DNA of 28,525 nt, from contig JBFWMN010000018.1 in assembly GCA_050251555.1 (NCBI GenBank), positions 1 through 28,525 on the forward strand, written 5' to 3'. Made by a program: the position numbers and the translations under genes. Below are positions 7,594 to 13,305 of this stretch, one piece after another. Position 1 is the first letter of the stretch. Every line of letters begins with the position of its first letter. The notes beneath the pieces were generated by a model. That model did no database searches. It saw only the letters and a program-made list of their open reading frames with translations, and had not been told where the DNA came from. This stretch comes from UBA2137 sp050251555 (lineage in GTDB: Bacteria; Pseudomonadota; Alphaproteobacteria; Micavibrionales; Micavibrionaceae).

Positions 7594-7866
7594 ATGAAGT
7601 TCATAAGACGAAAGCGACCATCCAAGTGGTTAGGTGTTGAGGAGGTTATCAAAGAGTACAACGTAACTTCTGATGACCTGTTGTTACTTTTGCAATCGGG
7701 CTACCTTGAGGCTCAGGGAATATTTAACAATGACTATAGCCATGCAGACGAAAGAGATCGCGGGAGATATCAAATCATTCCTGAGGAAACATGGCAGGGG
7801 CGGTATGGCTGGGAATATAATGCTGTAAGCTGCCAGCTTCAAAATCAGGATGATTTGCAAGCCTAA
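7594..7866 (+). CDS. Small protein next to integrase, possible DNA-binding/excisionase-like
   Basis: A 90-aa protein that I do not recognise. It starts 12 nt after the integrase stop, so it is probably cotranscribed. The N-terminus is basic (MKFIRRKRPSKWLG), and residues 13-45 ('WLGVEEVIKEYNVTSDDLLLLLQSGYLEA') read like a winged-helix/MerR-like excisionase fold. The C-terminus is polar and unremarkable. A directionality factor beside the integrase would make sense, but this is inference from size, position and a weak HTH-like pattern. The ribosome binding site is weak (GGCTGAAAG). A terminator follows at 7964. Confidence 0.6.
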   Translation: MKFIRRKRPSKWLGVEEVIKEYNVTSDDLLLLLQSGYLEAQGIFNNDYSHADERDRGRYQIIPEETWQGRYGWEYNAVSCQLQNQDDLQA

Positions 7867-7963
7867 GGGGCTTTCGTGCTTACAAAAGTCACCTCCTAAC
7901 GCAACTGATAACATTGTGAACTGCAAGCCAAATTAATTTTTGAAATAGTAGTCGAAATTTTAG

Positions 7964-8003
7964 AAAAGCCCTCCAGTCTCTCAGACACTATAGAGGGCTT
8001 TTT
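7964..8003 (+). terminator. Rho-independent terminator of the integrase operon
   Basis: AAAAGCCCTC (7964-7973) pairs perfectly with GAGGGCTTTT (7993-8002), with a 19-nt loop and a T-rich tail. Confidence 0.85.
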
Positions 8004-8036
8004 GCTTTTCTGTTTTCATAAAAAATGTGTGCCCCT

Positions 8037-8067
8037 TGTCACAATCCTGTCACACTAACTGTGACAG
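8037..8067 (+). repeat. Internal direct repeat, right copy, plus perfect inverted repeat
   Basis: TGTCACAATCCTGTCACA at 8037-8054 repeats 6567-6584 exactly. It runs into CTGTCACA-CTAAC-TGTGACAG (8047-8067), a perfect 8-bp inverted repeat. It is a candidate integrase or excisionase binding site near the right end. The rest of 8068-8191 shows nothing I can interpret. Confidence 0.65.
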
Positions 8068-8191
8068 AGCAGGGTAAAGTGACCTCTTTGTCCTTGAATA
8101 ATTTTTCGATCTTGATAAGTTGAAATCTGCTTGTGGCAACGGTTACAGGCGATTGAATGTTAGATCAGAGTGACGCGCTCCTTCCCAGCCT

Positions 8192-8245
8192 ACTTGCATG
8201 GTGTGCAAGGGGTCGCAGGTTCGAATCCTGTCACTCCGACCATTT
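8192..8245 (+). repeat. Right attachment repeat (partial tRNA-Pro)
   Basis: A copy of the tRNA-Pro 3' half, from the anticodon arm to just past CCA, with one change in the anticodon position (G6454 corresponds to T8202). No 5' half of a tRNA is present, so it is not a functional tRNA gene. Confidence 0.85.
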
Positions 8246-8282
8246 AAAAAGGGCAGTTCCTTTTGGGACTGCCCTTTTTAAA
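8243..8282 (+). terminator. Strong hairpin terminator after the right att copy
   Basis: An 18-bp stem from 8243-8260 and 8265-8282, with one G-T wobble and a TTTT loop. Its arms begin with A-rich and end with T-rich tracts, so it can act in both directions. It directly abuts the tRNA-derived repeat. Confidence 0.85.
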
Positions 8283-8294
8283 TGCTTAGAAGTT

Positions 8295-8398
8295 ATTCGA
8301 ACCTGCGACATATAAATGCGGTTCGACGACAAGCGAAGCGCAGGCGCGGCGAGGGCGTTCACGCCCCGAGCCAATCAGTCACTCCGACCATTTAAAAA
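8295..8398 (+). repeat. Scrambled third remnant of the tRNA-Pro 3' end
   Basis: Positions 8295-8309 hold ATTCGAACCTGCGAC, the exact reverse complement of the T-arm at 8212-8226. Positions 8318-8326 (GCGGTTCGA) plus 8374-8398 (ATCAGTCACTCCGACCATTT and following A's) resemble a direct-orientation tRNA-Pro 3' end. It is interrupted in the T-loop by a 46-47 bp very G+C-rich segment (8327-8373). That segment contains GGGCG-TTCA-CGCCC. The piece appears to be a relic of an earlier integration plus a small insertion. Confidence 0.6.
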
Positions 8399-8429
8399 AG
8401 GGTGTCTCGTTTGAGATGCCCTTTTTTAA
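8391..8429 (+). terminator. Third tRNA-associated hairpin terminator
   Basis: TTTAAAAAAGGGTGTCTC pairs with GAGATGCCCTTTTTTAA (about 17 bp, two wobbles) around loop GTTT, ending in TTTTTT. It may be the original terminator of the tRNA-Pro gene before the insertions. Confidence 0.8.
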
Positions 8430-8466
8430 TGAACTTCTGGCGGCAGCAGAGAGTTTGCATGCCGTT

Positions 8467-8898
8467 ATGATGGAAAAATTATTCACCAAATTTTCTAAGA
8501 AGGTCTCCTCAGCAGCAGGCCATCCCGCGACATTCGCCATTGCAGCCGCATTAGTCGTCGTATGGGGAGTGAGCGGGCCAATCTTTGATTTTAGCGAGAC
8601 ATGGCAACTTGTTATCAATACAGGCACAACCATTATTACTTTTTTGATGGTCTTTCTTATTCAAAGTACACAAAACCGCGATACTCAGGCTTTGCAAATC
8701 AAGCTGGATGAACTTATCCGTGCGACGAACGGGCATTTAACTTTATTGGATATTGAAGAACTGGAGGAAGAGCGGTTGGAAAAGTTTACAAAGGCCTACG
8801 AGAATTTAGCAGCGAAGGGACGGAAACAGCTAGACGAAGGCAAAACGGATACACGTAAAAAACCTGTCCCAATTAAGGATTTAGCCTGCAAAAAATAG
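8467..8898 (+). CDS. Low-affinity iron permease family protein
   Basis: A 143-aa membrane protein of the low-affinity iron permease (Fet4-like, PF04120-type) family. Typical blocks are 'FTKFSKKVSSAAGHPATFAIA', TM1 at about 22-40 ('VVVWGVSGPIFDFSETWQLVINT') and TM2 at about 48-66 ('TTIITFLMVFLIQSTQNRDT'). 'ALQIKLDELIRA' and an acidic 'LLDIEELEEERLEKF' helix follow. The frame is open from an ATG at 8416, but that ATG lies inside a terminator hairpin, and the family N-terminus matches a start at 8467 or 8470. No strong Shine-Dalgarno is seen. The function of bacterial members in iron transport is not well established. It is the first host gene after the integration locus. Confidence 0.85.
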   Translation: MMEKLFTKFSKKVSSAAGHPATFAIAAALVVVWGVSGPIFDFSETWQLVINTGTTIITFLMVFLIQSTQNRDTQALQIKLDELIRATNGHLTLLDIEELEEERLEKFTKAYENLAAKGRKQLDEGKTDTRKKPVPIKDLACKK

Positions 8899-8950
8899 CA
8901 TTTACCGTGTGCGACTTGACAAAAACCACCCACACCCGCACCTTGAAATC

Positions 8951-9382
8951 ATGATCAGAACGATACTTCCTCTTTTTGCTCTTCTTCTTTTAGCGGCTTG
9001 CGCGACGCTGTTTTCCGGTACAAGCCAAGTCATTCACATTGATTCCGACCCGCAAGGGGCGAATTGTGAGATGAAGCGCGACGGGATACTCCTCACCAAA
9101 TTCGTCACCCCTGCCGATATCAAGATCGAGCGCACCAAGCATGATATTGAGGTGTCCTGCACCAAGGCCGCGCATGACAATGCCTATGGTGGCAACAATA
9201 GCGGTGTCGAGGGAGTAACCTATGCCGACGGCGGTGTCGCCGTTTTCAGCGGTTGGGGGCTGGTCGGTTGGGGTATTGATTCGGCAACGGGCGCCGATAA
9301 TGCCTACCGCGAGAGAATGTTAATCACATTAACGCCGACATCCGAGGTGGGCGGTCAATACGGTTTTGCACCAAACCGCTGA
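8951..9382 (+). CDS. PEGA-like lipoprotein of unknown function
   Basis: A 143-aa lipoprotein. The signal peptide MIRTILPLFALLLLAAC has lipobox LAAC with Cys17. The mature part has the common pattern 'SGTSQVIHIDSDPQGANCEMKRDG...TPADIKIERTKHDIEVSCTK', a PEGA-like beta domain with two cysteines. It then has a Gly-rich 'GGVAVFSGWGLVGWGIDSATGADNAY' segment that may be membrane-associated. Such proteins are widespread and unnamed in proteobacteria. ATG 8951 is chosen because it starts the signal peptide; an in-frame start at 8909 would place a His/Pro-rich segment before it. No clear ribosome binding site is seen. Confidence 0.8.
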   Translation: MIRTILPLFALLLLAACATLFSGTSQVIHIDSDPQGANCEMKRDGILLTKFVTPADIKIERTKHDIEVSCTKAAHDNAYGGNNSGVEGVTYADGGVAVFSGWGLVGWGIDSATGADNAYRERMLITLTPTSEVGGQYGFAPNR

Positions 9383-9529
9383 TATCAAAAGACTTTCATA
9401 AAAAGGTATGGGGTAAAAAGTTAACAAAGCGGCTTTTGTTTAAATCCATTTTATGTAAATTTTAACGATTTGAGCGGTATCCTGAAAGTGTCGTTTCTTT
9501 CAACGCTTTATACAAAAAAGGGGATGCTC

Positions 9530-9655
9530 ATGGTGGATACTATTCTGACCAGCTACATGAATAAAAGAGCGTTGGGTGAGCCTCAAGCTGCAACAACGCA
9601 GTCGCCTCCCCAAGAATTGCTCTCGCGCATTGCGCAGACACGGCTGGAGATGTAG
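9530..9655 (+). CDS. Putative 41-aa small protein
   Basis: MVDTILTSYMNKRALGEPQA... ending ARTRLEM-like (SRIAQTRLEM). The ATG at 9530 lies 6 nt after the run AAAAAAGGGG (9514-9523), and a textbook terminator (9684-9709) closes the unit, so a short independent transcript is plausible. There is no signal peptide. The N-terminal helix is moderately hydrophobic, the middle is Gln/Pro/Thr-rich, and a basic helix ends the protein. I recognise no family. It could instead be a small RNA with an incidental ORF. An inverted repeat, AACAAA-GCGGCT-TTTGTT (9423-9440), lies upstream and may be an operator. Confidence 0.45.
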   Translation: MVDTILTSYMNKRALGEPQAATTQSPPQELLSRIAQTRLEM

Positions 9656-9683
9656 GCCGCCAACATTGTCGTTTCAAAAAGAG

Positions 9684-9709
9684 CAGGGTCGTTACGACCC
9701 TGTTTTTTT
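9684..9709 (+). terminator. Rho-independent terminator
   Basis: CAGGGTCG-TTA-CGACCCTG perfect 8-bp stem followed by seven T's. Confidence 0.9.
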
Positions 9710-9787
9710 ATTTGCGTTTTTGCAAATTAGGATTATATGTCAAACCTCATTTTTTATAAGCAACAACTTAAATAGGAGGTCGAGACA

Positions 9788-10306
9788 ATGTCTATAGTGG
9801 CAATTTCAGGCTCCTGGCGCACTGTGAACGGCCAGGTCGCACGTGATGTAACAAGTGATGTGCTTTATAGTCTTGACCATGGCGACAAGATCGTGACGGG
9901 CGGCGCGCTGGGCGTGGATTATATCGCGACCGACACGGCGCTGCGCTATCGCGGCGATATTACGGGCCGTTTGCAGGTTATTTTGCCGACCTCTTATGCC
10001 ACTTACCGCGACCATTTTCTGTCCCGCGCCCGTCAAGGCGTGATCAGTCACAAGCAGGCGCTCGAATTGATGGTACAGCTTGAGACCGTCAAAGCGCTGG
10101 GCGAGGGGGCGCTGATTGAAATGGACGGACTGGCGTGCATGCCTTCCACTTACTATAAGCGTAATGCGGCGGTGGTTGATGCGGCAGACGAGCTATTTGC
10201 CTACCATGTCAATGGCTCGCAAGGCGTTCAGGATGCGATTGACCGTGCGACGGCTGCCGGCAAACCTGTGCGGCTGCACAGTTATAAAATTGCGGCTTTG
10301 GGGTAA
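9788..10306 (+). CDS. SLOG/DprA-like Rossmann-fold protein
   Basis: A 172-aa single-domain protein with the SLOG/DprA-like nucleotide-binding layout. An opening strand 'IVAISGSW' is followed by 'GDKIVTGGALGVDYIATDTAL' (Gly-rich loop at about 38-44). Near the C-terminus are 'YKRNAAVVDAADELFAYHVNGSQGVQDAIDRA' (Arg125-Asn126 and the SxG loop) and 'AAGKPVRLHSY'. Relatives include DprA, YpsA-type and lysine-decarboxylase-like (LOG) proteins that bind nucleotide-derived ligands. The ligand here is unknown. The ribosome binding site AGGAGGT (9774-9780), 7 nt from the ATG, is nearly perfect and suggests strong translation. It stands alone, with no neighbouring defence effector or competence gene. Confidence 0.75.
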   Translation: MSIVAISGSWRTVNGQVARDVTSDVLYSLDHGDKIVTGGALGVDYIATDTALRYRGDITGRLQVILPTSYATYRDHFLSRARQGVISHKQALELMVQLETVKALGEGALIEMDGLACMPSTYYKRNAAVVDAADELFAYHVNGSQGVQDAIDRATAAGKPVRLHSYKIAALG

Positions 10307-10311
10307 AGTTT

Positions 10312-10335
10312 TGTGGGGTATTATTAAACCCCACA
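10312..10335 (+). terminator. Hairpin after the SLOG gene
   Basis: TGTGGGGT pairs with ACCCCACA (8 bp) around an AT loop, just after the stop codon. It lacks a T-run, so terminator function is uncertain. Confidence 0.4.
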
Positions 10336-10389
10336 GACAAACCCATTGATTTCATTGAAAAAACTTTTTTTGAGGGTGTAACTTTTTCG

Positions 10390-10419
10390 TTGACGAAAGG
10401 GTTGGCACTGGTGCATAAC
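10390..10419 (+). promoter_or_regulatory. Predicted promoter of rplM-rpsI
   Basis: TTGACG (10390-10395), 18-bp spacer, CATAAC (10414-10419), giving a leader of about 40 nt before rplM. Found by eye. Confidence 0.5.
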
Positions 10420-10463
10420 ATCCGCAACTATCGAATAAAAACCTGACTTAGGGATTTAAGAAC

Positions 10464-10925
10464 ATGAAAACATATACGGCGAGACCCGCAGACATTGAAA
10501 AGAAATGGCTGATTGTCGATGCTGAAGGCGTGACACTGGGTCGTTTGGCGACACAGTTGGCGATCCGTCTGCGCGGCAAGCACAAACCGATGTACACACC
10601 GCACATGGATTGCGGCGACAACATCGTTGTTATTAACGCGGAGAAAGTCCGCCTTACAGGTAAAAAACGTGATGCCGATATCTTCTACTGGCACACAGGC
10701 CACCCCGGCGGTATCAAAGAGCGCTCCAAAGGTCAGATCCTTGACGGTGCGCACCCGAACCGCGTGATCGAGAAAGCCGTTGAGCGTATGATTCCTCGCG
10801 GACCTCTGGGTCGCAAAATCATGGGTAACCTGCGCGTTTACGCCGGTACCGATCACCCTCATGCAGCGCAACAGCCGGAAGTTCTGGACATTGCCGCTCT
10901 CAACCCGAAAAACAAAAGAGGCTAA
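10464..10925 (+). CDS. rplM: 50S ribosomal protein L13
   Basis: A 153-aa L13 protein, an early-assembling component of the 50S subunit. Characteristic stretches are 'WLIVDAEGVTLGRLATQLAIRLRGKHKPMYTPHMDCGDNIVVINAEKV', 'WHTGHPGGIKERS', and 'MIPRGPLGRKIMGNLRVYAG'. Length is close to the alphaproteobacterial norm. The ATG follows a purine-rich AAGAAC stretch. rpsI starts 6 nt after its stop in the usual rplM-rpsI operon, which ends at the terminator 11526-11557. Confidence 0.97.
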   Translation: MKTYTARPADIEKKWLIVDAEGVTLGRLATQLAIRLRGKHKPMYTPHMDCGDNIVVINAEKVRLTGKKRDADIFYWHTGHPGGIKERSKGQILDGAHPNRVIEKAVERMIPRGPLGRKIMGNLRVYAGTDHPHAAQQPEVLDIAALNPKNKRG

Positions 10926-10931
10926 TCCATC

Positions 10932-11480
10932 ATGGTTAAGACAAAAGAAGAAACAGTGACAGATCTCAACGCTTTGGGCGATGCGATTGCACAATCTGCC
11001 GATGCCTCTGCTGAGACAAAAGTGGAAACAGTCAAGGCTGATGCCAAGTCCGGAAACGAAGCTGCACCTAAGCGCGAAGCCAAAAAAGATGCGCAAGGCC
11101 GTTCTTATGCAACAGGTCGTCGTAAAGATGCCGTTGCCCGCGTCTGGATCAAGCCCGGTAAAGGCGTTGTGATGGTGAACGGTAAAGAGCAGGAAGTTTA
11201 CTTCGGTCGTAAAACTCACCTCCTGATCATCAACCAGCCTTTCCTGATCACAGGCCGCGTCGGTCAATTCGACGTTGTTTGCACGGTTAAAGGCGGTGGA
11301 TTGTCCGGTCAGGCCGGTGCTCTGCGCCACGGTATCTCCCGCGCTCTGGAAACATTCGAGCCCGATCTGCGTCCTGCGTTGAAAACAGCCGGTATGCTGA
11401 CACGTGATGCACGTGTGGTCGAGCGTAAGAAAGTCGGCTTGCACAAAGCCCGTCGTTCCAAGCAGTGGGCGAAGCGTTAA
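10932..11480 (+). CDS. rpsI: 30S ribosomal protein S9 with N-terminal extension
   Basis: A 182-aa S9. The conserved domain starts at about residue 56 ('GRSYATGRRKDAVARVWIKPG') and includes 'GGGLSGQAGALRHGISRAL' and 'TRDARVVERKKVGLHKARRSKQWAKR', whose basic C-terminal tail reaches the P-site in ribosomes. The first 55 residues are an Ala/Glu/Lys-rich, probably disordered extension absent from the 130-aa enteric protein. Shorter extensions are known in other alphaproteobacteria. No internal start is an obvious alternative, because the ATG at 10932 directly follows rplM. Confidence 0.96.
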   Translation: MVKTKEETVTDLNALGDAIAQSADASAETKVETVKADAKSGNEAAPKREAKKDAQGRSYATGRRKDAVARVWIKPGKGVVMVNGKEQEVYFGRKTHLLIINQPFLITGRVGQFDVVCTVKGGGLSGQAGALRHGISRALETFEPDLRPALKTAGMLTRDARVVERKKVGLHKARRSKQWAKR

Positions 11481-11525
11481 TTTCTTTTTTGCTCTTTCTT
11501 TTATCGAGCAAAAACCTATCTATTC

Positions 11526-11557
11526 AAAACCGACCCGCTACAAACGGGTCGGTTTTT
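11526..11557 (+). terminator. Rho-independent terminator of rplM-rpsI
   Basis: AAAACCGACCCG pairs with CGGGTCGGTTTT (12 bp), a 7-nt loop and a T-tail. Confidence 0.92.
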
Positions 11558-11606
11558 ACTTTTTCAAACATATAGACACACCAATAATCGAAAATAGGGG
11601 TAGAGG

Positions 11607-12653
11607 ATGAAACGATCTCAACTGGGAAATTCGGGTCTCGAAGTCACGCGCATCTGTCTGGGGACAATGACGTGGGGTTTGCAAAACACGGAGGCCGAAG
11701 GGCACGAACAGATGGATTATGCTCTGGATCAGGACATCAATTTCTTTGATACGGCGGAGGCTTACGCGGTTCCGCCATCTGCTGAAACCTACGGTTCGAC
11801 GGAAACGATTATCGGCACCTGGTTTGCGAAGCGTAAAAACCGTGAGCAGGTCATTCTGGCAACCAAAGCGGCAGGAGCGTCATTCCCCTATATTCGCGGC
11901 GGCAGTAAGATTGACGGCAAACAGGTCGCTGCCGCCATTGATGGCTCGCTCAAACGCCTGCAAACCGATTATATCGACCTTTATCAATTGCATTGGCCCA
12001 ACCGTGCAAATCCGCATTTCGGTAAACATTGGGCGGGCGCCTATGATGTGACGAAAAATGATTATGCGGCAGAAGAAGACACGATCTCCGATGTGCTGGA
12101 TGTCATTGAAGAAGCAAAAAAGGCAGGAAAGGTCCGCCATTTCGGTTTGTCGGATGACACGCCTTGGGGGTTGATGACCTATAACCGTATTGCCCGTGAA
12201 AAAGGTGTTGCAACGCTAACCTCGTTGCAAAACGAATATTCGCTGATCCACCGTAAGGATGAGCCTTTTATCACGGAGGTTTGTGCGGCTGAGAATATCG
12301 CGTATTTGCCGTGGTCACCGCTGGCGGGCGGGGCTTTAAGCGGCAAATATCTGGGCGGGGCACGCCCCGAAGGGGCCCGCTGGTCACTGGATAAGCGCAA
12401 ATTATTCCGCGATACGGAAGGCACCGAAGCCGCCATTCGTGCCTATAAGAATCTGGCTGAAACGCACGGGCTGGATGTGACGCAAATGGCGCTCAAATGG
12501 GTGGATATGCAACCTTTTGTGACCTCGACAATCATCGGGGCAACATCAATGGAGCAATTAAAATCCAACATCAAAGCATTTGAACTGAGCTTGTCGGACG
12601 AGGTGTTAAGCGGCATTTCCGAGATTTATGCAGGTAACCCCATGCCGTTTTAA
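11607..12653 (+). CDS. tas: Tas-like NADP(H)-dependent aldo-keto reductase
   Basis: A 348-aa aldo-keto reductase that closely follows the Tas layout: 'LEVTRICLGTMTWGLQNTEAEGHEQMDYAL', 'AYAVPPSAETYGSTETIIGTWFAKR', 'SLKRLQTDYIDLYQLHWPNR' and 'YLGGARPEGARWSL'. The catalytic tetrad Asp48, Tyr53, Lys87 and His129 is present. The C-terminal 'STIIGATSMEQLKSNIKAFELSLS' binds NADP. The physiological substrate is unknown. The ribosome binding site GGGGTAGAGG precedes the ATG. It appears monocistronic. A small hairpin (CATGCC/GGCATG) spans its stop codon but has no clear T-run. Confidence 0.9.
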   Translation: MKRSQLGNSGLEVTRICLGTMTWGLQNTEAEGHEQMDYALDQDINFFDTAEAYAVPPSAETYGSTETIIGTWFAKRKNREQVILATKAAGASFPYIRGGSKIDGKQVAAAIDGSLKRLQTDYIDLYQLHWPNRANPHFGKHWAGAYDVTKNDYAAEEDTISDVLDVIEEAKKAGKVRHFGLSDDTPWGLMTYNRIAREKGVATLTSLQNEYSLIHRKDEPFITEVCAAENIAYLPWSPLAGGALSGKYLGGARPEGARWSLDKRKLFRDTEGTEAAIRAYKNLAETHGLDVTQMALKWVDMQPFVTSTIIGATSMEQLKSNIKAFELSLSDEVLSGISEIYAGNPMPF

Positions 12654-12753
12654 GGCATGTGCAAAAAATTTATTTTGCGCAAATAAAAAGCTTGTAACCT
12701 TTCCATAAGAGGCGTAAAGGGTGAGAAACTTACAAAAAGAGGGAGTTTCTCTT

Positions 12754-13305
12754 ATGGATTTTCAAGTTAATGTTCAAATTCGTCACCCGCAGCTTTATGC
12801 CATGCTTGCCCGCGATCTGAATGATCGTGTGCAGGAAGAAATCGAGTCTGCCAACCGCGTGCCCGTAACACTTTACAGCGGTGTGCGCTTGCAGCCCGCT
12901 TTTGCAAGTGGTGCTCTGAAGGATGATGAGGTCACAAGCCACGTTGAAATCTTCAGCCATGCCGTCCTGCAAAAAGTTCAGGAAGTCGGCATGAAGGCTC
13001 TGGAAGGTGTGAGCGATGATGCTGATTTTTCTGACGATAAAAACGCGTTTTCAGAAACCTATCAGGATCTGGCAGCCGTTGTTGGTGCTGTGAAAGAGCG
13101 TTGCCGTCAGGCGGCTCTTGAATGTTCCGACCTCGAACATTCTGCCGAGCGTCACCGTGCGGTTGAGCGTCTGTCTTCCATCATCGAAAAATGCTTCGAT
13201 GAATCAAGCAGCGAAATGCTCAATCCACAGCGTTGGGAAGCCGTCATGGAAGTTGAAGCGCAAGTTGACGATGTTGCGGGCACTATCCGCACGCTGGAAG
13301 CCTAA
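12754..13305 (+). CDS. Conserved-looking protein of unknown function (183 aa)
   Basis: I do not recognise this protein. It has a beta-like N-terminus (MDFQVNVQIRHPQLYAM), then acidic helices rich in Asp/Glu, four scattered cysteines in the C-terminal half, and a helical C-terminus ('MEVEAQVDDVAGTIRTLEA'). It has no signal peptide or membrane segment and looks cytosolic and helical. GAGGGAG at 12739-12744 supports ATG 12754; a GTG at 12721 is in frame but has no matching Shine-Dalgarno. Its stop overlaps the phaC stop on the other strand. A role in PHA granules cannot be excluded, but it does not look like a phasin. Confidence 0.7.
   Translation: MDFQVNVQIRHPQLYAMLARDLNDRVQEEIESANRVPVTLYSGVRLQPAFASGALKDDEVTSHVEIFSHAVLQKVQEVGMKALEGVSDDADFSDDKNAFSETYQDLAAVVGAVKERCRQAALECSDLEHSAERHRAVERLSSIIEKCFDESSSEMLNPQRWEAVMEVEAQVDDVAGTIRTLEA

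Larger units (their letters stand above)
6444..8245 (+). mobile_element. Minimal tyrosine-integrase element inserted in tRNA-Pro
   Basis: The element is bounded by a 54-bp direct repeat of the tRNA-Pro 3' half (6444-6497 and 8192-8245, one mismatch at 6454/8202). One unit, from repeat to repeat, is 1,748 bp. It contains an integrase gene transcribed away from the tRNA, one 90-aa ORF, a terminator and about 330 bp of non-coding DNA. There are no replication, capsid, transfer or cargo genes. It may be a satellite or mini-integron-like element, or the remnant of a larger island after internal deletion. Confidence 0.8.

Noticed and set aside
8192..8245. Second tRNA gene
   Set aside because: Only the 3' half is present, with no D-arm or 5' acceptor strand; it is an attachment repeat.
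8416..8466. Upstream start of the iron permease-like gene
   Set aside because: The ATG at 8416 lies in the right arm of a terminator hairpin, and the extra residues do not fit the family.
10428..11444. 338-aa open frame on the minus strand
   Set aside because: It is opposite rplM and rpsI and has the Cys/His/Phe-rich composition of a shadow frame.
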